Below, one piece after another: positions 8,735-17,222 of a DNA stretch of 64,000 nucleotides. Position 1 is the first letter of the stretch, and every line of letters begins with the position of its first letter. The stretch lies in contig NZ_CP024769.1 of NCBI RefSeq assembly GCF_011395035.1, forward strand, positions 609,351 through 673,350, read 5' to 3'. This DNA comes from Pantoea cypripedii. GTDB lineage: Bacteria > Pseudomonadota > Gammaproteobacteria > Enterobacterales > Enterobacteriaceae. Position numbers and translations under genes: made by a program. The notes beneath the pieces were generated by a model. That model was not told where the DNA came from, did not search any database, and saw only the letters and a list, made by a program, of their open reading frames with translations.

Positions 8735-9481
8735 ATGAAAAAAAGAGCCAAAACGCTGCCGGGCGTCACGCGACGGCAGGTGTTGACGTGGACGACGCTG
8801 GGCGTCGCCGCCACGGTTACCCAAGCGGCAGATGCCGTCTCTCTCAAAGGTTCTCCGGGCTGGACGCCCTTCTCCGACAATCCCCCCGAGTCGTTTGACC
8901 AGCAAGGCTGGCTGTTTTTTACCCCGGAAGAAGCCCAAACCGTTGAAGCCATCGTGGACCGCCTGATCCCTGCTGATGAACTCAGCATCGGCGGAAAAGA
9001 GGCTGGCTGCGCGGTGTTTATTGATCGCCAGTTGCATGGCTTTTACGGCACCTTTGAACGGCTGTATATGGAAGGCCCCTTCCAGCAGGGAACGCCGGAG
9101 CAAGGTGACCAATCCCCGCTGGTGCCGCAGCAACGTTACCGCCATGGCCTCGCCGCATTGAATCGTTATGTGCAGCAGACCACGAAAAAGAACTTTGCCG
9201 AACTGACCACGGAACAGCAGGACCAGCTGCTTGAGGCGATGGAAGCAGGCAAGGTGCAGTTCGAGGGCTACGACGCAAAATCATTCTTCCTCGACGTGTT
9301 GAATAACACCATGGAAGGCTTCTTTGCCGATCCGATTTATGGCGGCAACAAAGAGATGGTTTCCTGGAAGATGCTCGGCTTTCCTGGCGCACGTTACGAC
9401 TATCGCGACTACATCGAACGCCATAACGAGAATCTGGGATTAGCACCCATCAGCATTGCGCAATGGAAAGCCAGGGGATAA
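8735..9481 (+). CDS. Gluconate 2-dehydrogenase-type subunit 3 (Tat-exported)
   Basis: 248-residue protein with a twin-arginine signal (TRRQVLTWTTLGVAA, residues 12-26), matching the gamma subunit of membrane-bound gluconate/fructose-type dehydrogenases. In these complexes the cofactor-free small subunit is exported by Tat together with the folded flavoprotein, which has no signal of its own. AGGA lies six bases before the chosen ATG; an upstream in-frame ATG at 8708 lacks a ribosome site and would bury the signal peptide. First of three tightly linked genes; the large subunit starts 3 bases after its stop. Confidence 0.87.
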   Translation: MKKRAKTLPGVTRRQVLTWTTLGVAATVTQAADAVSLKGSPGWTPFSDNPPESFDQQGWLFFTPEEAQTVEAIVDRLIPADELSIGGKEAGCAVFIDRQLHGFYGTFERLYMEGPFQQGTPEQGDQSPLVPQQRYRHGLAALNRYVQQTTKKNFAELTTEQQDQLLEAMEAGKVQFEGYDAKSFFLDVLNNTMEGFFADPIYGGNKEMVSWKMLGFPGARYDYRDYIERHNENLGLAPISIAQWKARG

Positions 9482-9484
9482 CGC

Positions 9485-11242
9485 ATGAAAAAATTACCAA
9501 AAACCGATGTCGTGGTCATTGGCCTCGGCTGGGCCGGGTCGATCATTGCCAAAGAACTGGCCGATGAAGGGCTGGAGGTGATCGGGATTGAACGTGGCCC
9601 CTGGCGCGACACCGCGCGTGACTTTAATGTCGCCACGGTAACCGATGAACTGCGCTACGTGATGCGGGAAGAACTGATGCTGCGTACCCGCCAGAACACC
9701 TGCACCATGCGTAATAACCCATCACAAACCGCGCTGCCGATGCGCACCTGGGGTTCCTTTCATCCCGGTAACGGTACGGGCGGTGCAGGCAACCACTGGG
9801 CCGGTATCACCTTCCGTTTTCAACCAGAAGAGTTTCGCCTGAAAAGCCATCTCACCGAACGCTACGGTGCCATCCCTGATGAGCTGGTACTGCAGGACTG
9901 GGGCACCACCTGGGAAGAGATGGAACCTCACTATATGCAATTCGAGCGCGTCGCCGGAACGTCGGGTTATGCCGCTAACGTCAACGGTGAAAAACGTGAG
10001 GGCGGCAACCCGTTCGAAGGTATGCGTTCAGGCGATTACCCGACAGCACCCTTGCGCCAGCCTTACGGACCCACCCTGTTTGCCGAAGCGGCTAAGAATA
10101 TGGGGTATAAAGCCTTCCCGGTTCCTTCATCGCTGGTTTCCGAAGCCTATACCAACCCCTATGGCGTCACCATGGGTCCGTGCACCTTCTGCGGCTTCTG
10201 TACCAACTACGGTTGCGCCAACTATTCCAAAGCCAGCGCCATTACCACGGTACTGCCGGCGTTAATGCGTAAAGAGAATTTCACCGCTTACACCAACTGC
10301 GAAGTGCTGGAAGTGCTGACCGATTCGACCGGGAAAAAAGCCACCGGCGTCACCTATGTCGACTCCTCGGGTGACACATGGGAACAGCCCGCCGATCTGG
10401 TGATCGTCGCCGCCTTCACCTTCGAGAACGTGCGCCTGATGCTGCTTTCCAATATTGGCGAAGCCTACGATCCGGTGAGCAATCGCGGCACCACGGGTCG
10501 CAACTATGCCTATCAAACCGCGAACGGCGTGACGTTGTTTTTCGATGGTAAAAACTTCAATCCTTTTATCGGTGCGGGTGCCGTCGGCATGGGCATTGAT
10601 GAGTTTAATAACGACAACTTTGACCACAGTGGCCTCGGCTTCTTCGGCGGTGGCAGTATCCGCGTGACGCCGATCGGTTCCGCGCCGATTGGTTACCGCC
10701 CGGTACCGCCCAATACGCCGAAATGGGGTTCGAAATGGAAACGTGCGGTAAAAGATAATTACCTGAGCACCATGTCTATCGGCTGTGAAGCCAGCAGCTA
10801 CACCACACGCACCAACTATCTGTCGCTCGATCCCAATTACAAGGATCCGCATGGTCGTCCGTTGCTGCGCATCACCTTCGACTTCGCAGAGAATGACCTG
10901 AAGATGGCGCAATACTGTACCGGCAAAGTGGCAGAAATCGCTAAATCGATGAATCCCCGTGAAATTGTTGCCAAACCGATGACCGGCCACTGGAACAGTG
11001 TCCCCTACCAATCCTCCCATGTGGTGGGCGGCTTTGTGATGGGTGCCGATCCCAGCACCAGCTCTGTGAATAAACATTTGCAGGTATGGAACGTGCCGAA
11101 TCTGTTTGTGGTGGGTGCCTCGGCCTTTCCGCAGAACCCAGGTTACAACCCGACCGGCACCGTCGGCGCACTGGCATTTAAGGCAGCGCATGCCATCCGT
11201 ACTTATTATCTGAAACGCCCTGGGGAGATGATCACAGCATGA
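9485..11242 (+). CDS. GMC oxidoreductase, membrane dehydrogenase large subunit
   Basis: 585-residue FAD-dependent GMC oxidoreductase. The dinucleotide-binding motif is VVVIGLGWAGSIIAKELADE near the N terminus. A cysteine cluster CTFCGFCTNYGC near residue 235 resembles the iron-sulfur ligands known in fructose dehydrogenase large subunits. The C-terminal catalytic region has SSHVVGG and the conserved NPGYNPTGT segment. With the Tat subunit and triheme cytochrome it should oxidise a sugar or sugar acid in the periplasm and pass electrons to ubiquinone. Gluconate, 2-ketogluconate, sorbitol and fructose enzymes share this plan, so the substrate cannot be named. Confidence 0.88.
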   Translation: MKKLPKTDVVVIGLGWAGSIIAKELADEGLEVIGIERGPWRDTARDFNVATVTDELRYVMREELMLRTRQNTCTMRNNPSQTALPMRTWGSFHPGNGTGGAGNHWAGITFRFQPEEFRLKSHLTERYGAIPDELVLQDWGTTWEEMEPHYMQFERVAGTSGYAANVNGEKREGGNPFEGMRSGDYPTAPLRQPYGPTLFAEAAKNMGYKAFPVPSSLVSEAYTNPYGVTMGPCTFCGFCTNYGCANYSKASAITTVLPALMRKENFTAYTNCEVLEVLTDSTGKKATGVTYVDSSGDTWEQPADLVIVAAFTFENVRLMLLSNIGEAYDPVSNRGTTGRNYAYQTANGVTLFFDGKNFNPFIGAGAVGMGIDEFNNDNFDHSGLGFFGGGSIRVTPIGSAPIGYRPVPPNTPKWGSKWKRAVKDNYLSTMSIGCEASSYTTRTNYLSLDPNYKDPHGRPLLRITFDFAENDLKMAQYCTGKVAEIAKSMNPREIVAKPMTGHWNSVPYQSSHVVGGFVMGADPSTSSVNKHLQVWNVPNLFVVGASAFPQNPGYNPTGTVGALAFKAAHAIRTYYLKRPGEMITA

Positions 11243-12456
11243 AGACTCTCATTTCTCTTTCAGCCGCGGCGTTGCTGGTCGCGGCGAGTTTTAGCGCGCA
11301 GGCACAGCCCGAATATGACCAGTACAGCCGTGGCAGCTACATCGCCACCCTCGGTGACTGTACCGCATGCCACACCACCGATGCGCAAAGACCTTTTGCC
11401 GGTGGCGTAAAGCTGCAGACACCTTTCGGTACCCTGGTGGGAGCCAATATCACGCCGGATCGCGAAACGGGCATTGGTAACTGGAGCTATGACGACTTCA
11501 AACGCGCCATGACCGAAGGGATAGGGCACGGCGATAAACGGCTGTACGGTGCGATGCCGTTTACCGCCTACACCAAAATGTCCGATCAGGATTTGCAGGA
11601 TTTGTGGGCATGGATGCAGACATTGCAGCCGGTACACAACGAAGTGGAAACTAACCAGTTACCCTTCCCCTTCAACATCCGTACCAGCCTGATGGTGTGG
11701 AACTGGATCAACTTTGACCAGGGCGAATTTCAACCCAATCCACAGAAATCAGCCGAATGGAATCGCGGTGCGTATCTGGTTGAAGGCCTCGGTCACTGCG
11801 GTACCTGCCACACGCCGAAAAACCTGATCGGGGGCGATAAAAACGGCCAGTTCCTCGGTGGTGAAGTGGTGGAAGGCTGGTATGCCCCCAACCTGGGTGG
11901 CAGCGACCACACCGGGCTGGGCAAATGGACGAAGGAAGATATCGTCAGCTATCTGCGCACCGGCGTGAATCGCTTTGATATCGCCTCCGGGCCAATGGCG
12001 GATGCCGTGCGCCATTCAACCCAGCACTGGCGCGATGAAGATTTAAAGGCCGTCGCCACTTACCTGAAAGAAGGTGACAAAACCAGTGAGAAAGTGCCGC
12101 AACCCCTGCCCGCCAGCGATGATCGTATGAAGCTTGGCGCGCAAATTTATGAGTCAAAATGTTCGGCCTGCCACAGCCCCGGCGGGCGTGGTGAACAGAA
12201 CATCTTCCCGCAGCTGAAAGATAACCCGCTGCTCAACCAGCCAGATGCCACCTCTTTAATCCGCGTGGTGGCGGCCGGTAGTCGCGGCGTGGATACCGAT
12301 ACGCGTCCCACCGCCCCTGCCATGCCGTCATTTGCCGGGACGTTGGGTGACGATCAGATTGCGGCGGTAGTGACTTACATCCGCAATAGCTGGGGCAACG
12401 CCGCTGAACCGGTGGATGCCAGTACGGTGAAGAAAGTGAAAGAAAGCCTGCAATAA
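11239..12456 (+). CDS. Triheme cytochrome c subunit of membrane dehydrogenase
   Basis: 405 residues with an N-terminal Sec signal (MKTLISLSAAALLVAASFSAQA) and three heme c motifs: CTACH, CGTCH and CSACH. This matches the cytochrome subunit of gluconate 2-dehydrogenase and related enzymes, which carries electrons from the flavoprotein to the quinone pool and anchors the complex to the membrane. Its ATG overlaps the GMC stop codon (ATGA), showing translational coupling. A type B palindromic repeat follows the gene. Confidence 0.9.
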   Translation: MKTLISLSAAALLVAASFSAQAQPEYDQYSRGSYIATLGDCTACHTTDAQRPFAGGVKLQTPFGTLVGANITPDRETGIGNWSYDDFKRAMTEGIGHGDKRLYGAMPFTAYTKMSDQDLQDLWAWMQTLQPVHNEVETNQLPFPFNIRTSLMVWNWINFDQGEFQPNPQKSAEWNRGAYLVEGLGHCGTCHTPKNLIGGDKNGQFLGGEVVEGWYAPNLGGSDHTGLGKWTKEDIVSYLRTGVNRFDIASGPMADAVRHSTQHWRDEDLKAVATYLKEGDKTSEKVPQPLPASDDRMKLGAQIYESKCSACHSPGGRGEQNIFPQLKDNPLLNQPDATSLIRVVAAGSRGVDTDTRPTAPAMPSFAGTLGDDQIAAVVTYIRNSWGNAAEPVDASTVKKVKESLQ

Positions 12457-12478
12457 AGGAACATTTGGGGCACATGCC

Positions 12479-12555
12479 GTAGCGGCGTGCAGTTATTGGC
12501 CTGGTCGGCATAAATGCCGACCCTACAGGCGTAGGGGGCGAATTTATTCGCCCCA
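12479..12555. repeat. Dispersed palindromic repeat, copy 2 (type B with partial A)
   Basis: Carries GTAGCGGCG, then the same three palindromes as at 3641-3696: GGTCGGCATAAATGCCGACC, CCCTAC-AGGC-GTAGGG and GGCGAATTTATTCGCC. Base changes inside the arms are compensated (for example TGCG..CGCA becoming GGCG..CGCC), which suggests selection for the hairpin. It lies between two convergent genes. Confidence 0.85.
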
Positions 12556-12566
12556 GGTATTAATGA

Positions 12567-13367
12567 TCACCCCTGATAACCGCACTGTCTGGAAAGCGCC
12601 AGTGCGGCATTGCGCATCTTTTCTCCCAGAATGTCAATCAGACCCGCCCCGGCCTCGCTGCTAAGAAAGCTGGTCGCAATCCCTGCGACTGCCCTGCCGG
12701 AATGATCGTAAATCGCCGCCCCTACGCAGGTCATCGCCGCATGAATCTGCCCGTTATCAATGGAAAAATGCCGCTCGCGAATGGTCGCCAGTTCCTGTTT
12801 AAGTTCAGCAAGATTCTGCACGCTGGCCGCCGTCATCGGCGCGGGAAAATGCGCGTTAAAAAGCGCGTTCAGTTGATCATCGTTTAGCCGCGAAAGCAGC
12901 ATCTTGCCGGTGGCGGTAAAGGGAGCAGGCAGGCGCATACCAATGCGGAACGTATGCCCCAGGGGTTTATCTGAATTTCGGCAGCTGATATAGACCACTT
13001 CATCACGGTCAAGCACAGTCAGCGTGATGGTATAGCCTTCCAGTGCCGAGTCGCTGGCAAAATATTCACGAAACAGCGCGACGATATCCATCTGTGACAG
13101 GAAACCGTCTGCCCAGCGCATCAGGTGCGGCCCGAGACGAAATGTCCCGTCTGCGGTTCTGACCAGCAACCCCAGCTCCGTCAGGACATTCAACTGCCCA
13201 TGTGCGGTGCTTTTCGGCAATGCCAGATGACGCGTGATCTCTGCGGCAGTCAGCCCATCACCCGACGCCGCCACTAAATCCATTATCGTCACGGCACGAC
13301 GCAGGGCGGGAACAGTGTCGATATTTTTGCGCGTTTGATCGCTTTTTGTTACGGAATCCCCTGACAT
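12567..13367 (-). CDS. blcR: IclR-family repressor of the blc operon
   Basis: 266-residue IclR-type regulator: N-terminal winged helix (LTAAEITRHLALPKSTAHGQLNVL, about residues 38-61) and a C-terminal effector domain with the family's conserved cysteine region. It is divergent from the blcABC genes with only about 70 bases between. In Agrobacterium, BlcR (AttJ) represses blcABC and is released by gamma-butyrolactone metabolites, notably succinate semialdehyde; identical gene order and two palindromic operators support the same circuit. GAGGGGG lies upstream of the ATG. Confidence 0.88.
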   Translation of the reverse strand: MSGDSVTKSDQTRKNIDTVPALRRAVTIMDLVAASGDGLTAAEITRHLALPKSTAHGQLNVLTELGLLVRTADGTFRLGPHLMRWADGFLSQMDIVALFREYFASDSALEGYTITLTVLDRDEVVYISCRNSDKPLGHTFRIGMRLPAPFTATGKMLLSRLNDDQLNALFNAHFPAPMTAASVQNLAELKQELATIRERHFSIDNGQIHAAMTCVGAAIYDHSGRAVAGIATSFLSSEAGAGLIDILGEKMRNAALALSRQCGYQG

Positions 13368-13387
13368 ACTGCCCCCTCACACTTAGT

Positions 13388-13421
13388 TCACTATAGTGAT
13401 ATGAGTTCAATATATTGAACT
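13388..13421. promoter_or_regulatory. Twin BlcR operator palindromes
   Basis: Two perfect palindromes lie side by side in the blcR-blcA space: TCACTATAGTGA (13388-13399) and AGTTCAATATATTGAACT (13404-13421). They share a TTCA-n-TATA-n-TGA pattern and their centres are 19 bases apart, about two helical turns. Agrobacterium BlcR is known to bind two adjacent inverted repeats in its promoter as a pair of dimers, which fits this layout. Confidence 0.8.
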
Positions 13422-13439
13422 TATCTTATGGGGGAGTCC

Positions 13440-14894
13440 ATGATCCAACTCAAAAATCCATCTCTGCTGCGTGACCGTTGTCTGTTAAATGGTGAATGGG
13501 TTAGCGCGGGCGACGGCGCGACCATTGACGTCAATAACCCGGCCAACGGCCAAATTATCGCCACCGTTCCCGCGCTGGCAGCTGCGGATGCCAGCAACGC
13601 CATTGTCGCGGCTCAGGCAGCCTTTCCCAGCTGGAGCAAGCTGGCCGCCAAAGATCGCACCGCGCTGCTGCGCCGCTGGTTTGATCTGATTGTCGAAAAT
13701 GCCGATGACCTCGCCGCGTTGATGACCGCCGAACAAGGCAAACCGCTGGCGGAAGCCAAAGGTGAAGCCTTATATGCCGCCTCGTTTGTCGAATGGTTCG
13801 CCGAGGAAGCCAAACGCGTGTATGGCGAAACCATTCCGGCACCCGCTACCAATAAACGTATTGTGGTGATCAAGCAGCCGATTGGCGTCTGTGCGGCGAT
13901 AACCCCGTGGAACTTCCCGGCGGCAATGATCACCCGTAAAGCCGCGCCTGCCCTGGCGGCCGGATGCACGATGATCGTTAAGCCTGCCGTGCAGACCCCT
14001 CTGACCGCGCTGGCGCTGGGAGTACTGGCGCAACAGGCGGGCATTCCGGACGGGGTTTTCCAGGTCATTACCGGCGACGCGCGTAAGCTGGGTGCTGTAC
14101 TCACGGAAAGTGATACGGTGCGCAAACTCTCCTTCACCGGCTCCACCGAAGTTGGCCGCATTCTGATGGCGCAATGCGCGCCCACCATCAAAAAACTCTC
14201 GCTGGAACTCGGCGGCAATGCCCCCTTTATCGTGTTTGACGATGCCGATCTGGATGCGGCGGTAGAAGGCGCACTGGCCTCTAAATATCGCAATGCCGGA
14301 CAAACCTGCGTCTGCTCTAACCGTATTTATGTACAGGCCGGGGTGTACGACGCCTTTGCTGAGAAGTTAGCCGCGCGGGTCGCCGCCCTTAAAGTTGGCG
14401 AAGGTCATCAGGCGAATGTGATGATCGGGCCGCTGATTGATGAAGCTGCCATCACTAAAGTCACTGACCATATTGCGGATGCGCTGGCGAAAGGTGCCAC
14501 GGTTATCACAGGCGGCAAACCTCATGCCCTTGGCGGCACCTTTTTCGAACCCACGGTGCTGACCGGTGCCACGCAACAAATGAAGATTGCCCGCGAAGAA
14601 ACCTTCGGGCCGGTTGCCCCACTGTTCCGCTTCGAAACCGAGGAAGAAGTGATTGCCATGGCTAACGACACCGAGTTTGGCCTTGCCGCGTACTTCTACA
14701 CCGAAAATGTTCGCCGTACCTGGCGTGTCGCGGAAGCCCTGGAATACGGCATGGTCGGCCATAACAGCGGACTGATTTCTAACGAAGTGGCCCCATTTGG
14801 CGGCGTCAAGCAATCCGGCCTGGGCCGTGAAGGTTCCCACCACGGCATCGATGAATACCTGGAAATCAAATACCTGTGTTCAGAGATCGCCTGA
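13440..14894 (+). CDS. blcA: Succinate-semialdehyde dehydrogenase, NAD(P)-dependent
   Basis: 484-residue aldehyde dehydrogenase of the GabD/AttK type, oxidising succinate semialdehyde to succinate. Visible landmarks are the NAD-site segment TPWNFPAAMITRK, FTGSTEVGR, the general-base region LELGGNAPFIVFDDADLD and the catalytic cysteine in NAGQTCVCSNR. The ATG at 13440 is preferred over one at 13428: it follows GGGGGAG and begins MIQLKNPSLLRDRCLLNGEW, as GabD-like enzymes do. First gene of the blcABC operon, directly behind the twin operator. Confidence 0.88.
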   Translation: MIQLKNPSLLRDRCLLNGEWVSAGDGATIDVNNPANGQIIATVPALAAADASNAIVAAQAAFPSWSKLAAKDRTALLRRWFDLIVENADDLAALMTAEQGKPLAEAKGEALYAASFVEWFAEEAKRVYGETIPAPATNKRIVVIKQPIGVCAAITPWNFPAAMITRKAAPALAAGCTMIVKPAVQTPLTALALGVLAQQAGIPDGVFQVITGDARKLGAVLTESDTVRKLSFTGSTEVGRILMAQCAPTIKKLSLELGGNAPFIVFDDADLDAAVEGALASKYRNAGQTCVCSNRIYVQAGVYDAFAEKLAARVAALKVGEGHQANVMIGPLIDEAAITKVTDHIADALAKGATVITGGKPHALGGTFFEPTVLTGATQQMKIAREETFGPVAPLFRFETEEEVIAMANDTEFGLAAYFYTENVRRTWRVAEALEYGMVGHNSGLISNEVAPFGGVKQSGLGREGSHHGIDEYLEIKYLCSEIA

Positions 14895-14922
14895 ATATAG
14901 CCACCTGGAGAGAGGAGATGAA

Positions 14923-16083
14923 ATGACTATCAATCCATTCGAGTTTCGTACCGTACCTTCGATTGAAATGAAGTGGGGAGGTGCCCAGCAACTGGGCGCC
15001 AGCATAGCGGCACGATTTACCCAGCGAAACGTCGGGCTGATTACGGATGCCGGGCTGATGAAAGCCGGACTGATCGCGCCCATCGTCGAAAATCTGACAA
15101 CGGCGGGTTTTAACGTCACGGTGTTTGATGACGTGGTGGCGGACCCACCGGAAGCCATCGTGCATGCCTGTGTTGACGTGATCAAACAAGCCGGGGCCGA
15201 TATCATTATTGGCCTTGGCGGTGGATCCTCGCTGGATATCGCCAAAATTGCCGCCGTCATGGCCACCGGGGAACAACCGCTGGCGGAGGTGTACGGCATT
15301 GGCAAAGTGACCGGGTCGCGCCTGCCGCTGGTCCTGATCCCCACCACCGCCGGAACCGGTTCAGAAGTCACCAATATCGCCATTATTACCACCGGTGAAA
15401 CCACAAAAATGGGGGTGGTGGCACCACAACTGTACGCTGACTTCGTGCTGCTGGATGCTGAGCTGACGGTGGGTCTGCCAAAGATTCACACCGCCGCCAC
15501 CGGCATCGATGCCATGGTGCACGCCATCGAAGCCTATACCAGCAAGCATAAGAAAAACCCGCTGTCGGATGCGCTGGCGCGTGAAGCTCTGAGACTATTG
15601 GGGGCCAATCTAATCAACGCCTGTCACGACGGCAACAATCGCGCCGCGCGTGAAGGAATGTTGCTGGGTGCCACGCTGGCAGGCCAGGCGTTTGCCAATT
15701 CGCCGGTGGCCGCCGTGCATGCCCTCGCTTACCCGCTGGGTGGTCACTACCATGTCGCGCACGGCCTTTCCAACGCGCTGATGCTGGGACCGGTACTGCG
15801 TTACAACGCCAGTGCTGCGGCTCAACTGTATGCCGAACTGGCGGATGTGCTTGGCGTCGCAGGAAGCGGCGATGCGGATACGCGTTCCAACGCTTTCGTT
15901 GAACATATGCTGCAACTGATGGAACAAAGCGGCGCGCCGCGCCGACTGCGCGATGTTGGCGTCACCGAGGAGAGCCTGCCCCGACTGGCCGCCGATGCCA
16001 TGTTACAAACGCGCTTGCTCACCAATAACCCGGTAGAGGTTCTGGAGCAGGACGCCCTGAATTTGTATCGCGAAGCATTCTAA
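14923..16083 (+). CDS. blcB: Iron-containing alcohol dehydrogenase (gamma-hydroxybutyrate dehydrogenase)
   Basis: 386-residue group III alcohol dehydrogenase. The NAD-binding GGGSSLDIAK motif and iron-ligand histidines in GIDAMVHAIEAY and the later HALAYPLGGHYHVAHG region are present. In Agrobacterium BlcB (AttL) oxidises gamma-hydroxybutyrate to succinate semialdehyde, linking the lactonase to blcA. The ATG at 14923 has GAGAGAGGAG just upstream; a longer frame from 14797 would overlap blcA by almost 100 bases and is unlikely. Second gene of the operon, 28 bases after blcA. Confidence 0.88.
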   Translation: MTINPFEFRTVPSIEMKWGGAQQLGASIAARFTQRNVGLITDAGLMKAGLIAPIVENLTTAGFNVTVFDDVVADPPEAIVHACVDVIKQAGADIIIGLGGGSSLDIAKIAAVMATGEQPLAEVYGIGKVTGSRLPLVLIPTTAGTGSEVTNIAIITTGETTKMGVVAPQLYADFVLLDAELTVGLPKIHTAATGIDAMVHAIEAYTSKHKKNPLSDALAREALRLLGANLINACHDGNNRAAREGMLLGATLAGQAFANSPVAAVHALAYPLGGHYHVAHGLSNALMLGPVLRYNASAAAQLYAELADVLGVAGSGDADTRSNAFVEHMLQLMEQSGAPRRLRDVGVTEESLPRLAADAMLQTRLLTNNPVEVLEQDALNLYREAF

Positions 16084-16138
16084 AAGCCTTACCCAAAAAA
16101 CAATAAAGTACCCACGACGAACCAGAGGAATGCCCAGT

Positions 16139-16930
16139 ATGAAAGATATACGACTCTACATGCTCCAGTCCGGCACCCTGAAATGTAAGGTGCACAACAT
16201 TAAGATGAACCAGGGAGCCGGGGCAGATTATGAAATCCCCGTGCCCTTCTTTCTCATCACCCACCCTGACGGCCATACCATCATCGACGGTGGCAATGCC
16301 ATCGAAGTGGCAACCGACCCCAAAGGTTACTGGGGCGGAATTTGTGATGTTTACTGGCCGGTGTTGGGCGAAGATCAGGGATGTGTCGATCAGGTGAAAG
16401 CGCTGGGCATTGATCCGGCCGATGTAAAATATGTGGTGCAGTCGCACCTGCACCTTGACCATACCGGTGCCATTGGTCGCTTCCCGAACGCCCGGCATAT
16501 CGTGCAACGCGCGGAGTATGAATATGCCTTTACGCCGGACTGGTTTGCGGCGGGGGGTTATATCCGTAATGACTTTGACCGTCCGGGGCTGGACTGGCAA
16601 TTCCTTAACGGCACCGACGATGATTTTTATGACGTTTACGGTGACGGCACCCTGACCACCATCTTCTCGCCCGGCCATGCCCCTGGTCATCAATCGTTTC
16701 TGGTGCGTCTGCCCAACAGCAAACCCCTGCTGTTGACCATCGATGCGGCTTATACCGTGGATCACTGGGAGCAAAAAGCGCTGCCTGGCTTCCTCGCTTC
16801 AGCGGTCGATTCAGTACGTTCCGTGCAGAAGCTCAGAGCGGTGGCTGAGCGTGCAGATGCCATTGTGGTGACAGGGCATGATCCCGATGCCTGGGCCAAT
16901 TTTAAAAAGGCCCCGGAATACTATTCCTGA
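16139..16930 (+). CDS. blcC: N-acyl homoserine lactonase / gamma-butyrolactonase, MBL fold
   Basis: 263-residue metallo-beta-lactamase-fold lactonase. The dinuclear zinc motif H-x-H-x-D-H is H103-H105-D107-H108 (SHLHLDHTG), with further ligands in SPGHAPGH and TIDAAYT. From memory the sequence is extremely close to Agrobacterium AttM/BlcC over its whole length. The enzyme opens gamma-butyrolactone to gamma-hydroxybutyrate and also hydrolyses acyl-homoserine lactones, so it can quench quorum signals. The ATG at 16139 is chosen because AGAGGA is nine bases upstream; the ATG at 16130 abuts that site. Confidence 0.93.
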   Translation: MKDIRLYMLQSGTLKCKVHNIKMNQGAGADYEIPVPFFLITHPDGHTIIDGGNAIEVATDPKGYWGGICDVYWPVLGEDQGCVDQVKALGIDPADVKYVVQSHLHLDHTGAIGRFPNARHIVQRAEYEYAFTPDWFAAGGYIRNDFDRPGLDWQFLNGTDDDFYDVYGDGTLTTIFSPGHAPGHQSFLVRLPNSKPLLLTIDAAYTVDHWEQKALPGFLASAVDSVRSVQKLRAVAERADAIVVTGHDPDAWANFKKAPEYYS

Positions 16931-16946
16931 GTAAGCTGATGAAACC

Positions 16947-16969
16947 CAGAGGGGTGCCGCGCCCCTCTG
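16947..16969 (+). terminator. Hairpin after blcC
   Basis: CAGAGGGG-TGCCGCG-CCCCTCTG forms an 8-bp perfect stem 16 bases after the blcC stop. The following bases are not T-rich, so termination efficiency is uncertain; it may instead protect the 3' end of the mRNA. Confidence 0.5.
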
Positions 16970-17222
16970 CCTTGCCTATCGCAGCATCCCGCTAAACGAA
17001 ATTCATACTCAACCTTTACTTTCCCTGCAGGCAAAGCCATCTGCGGGCCGCTTCTGCACGCAATGAGTTTGTCAGCCAGCTCACAATATAAACCTAACTC
17101 ATACCCTTAAAAGCCTTTTTTGACAGACACTGCCGGTCGCCATGCTTAAGGTGTGATCGGATTGTTAAATTTCTCTCACCATGACAATAGCCGCCTGACG
17201 CGGCATAACAGAGAGCGTACCC

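Noticed and set aside
10262..11191. 309-codon open frame on the minus strand opposite the GMC gene
   Set aside because: It lies wholly inside a strongly conserved gene on the other strand, has no ribosome site and its composition is that of a GC-rich antisense shadow.
13613..14303. Two long minus-strand frames opposite blcA
   Set aside because: Antisense shadows of the aldehyde dehydrogenase; low-complexity Ser/Arg-rich translations and no start signals.
14797..14922. N-terminal extension of blcB
   Set aside because: It overlaps blcA in another frame, while the ATG at 14923 has an excellent ribosome site and matches the family start.
16019..16774. 251-codon minus-strand frame opposite blcC
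   Set aside because: It covers the highly conserved lactonase in antisense and has no recognisable protein features.
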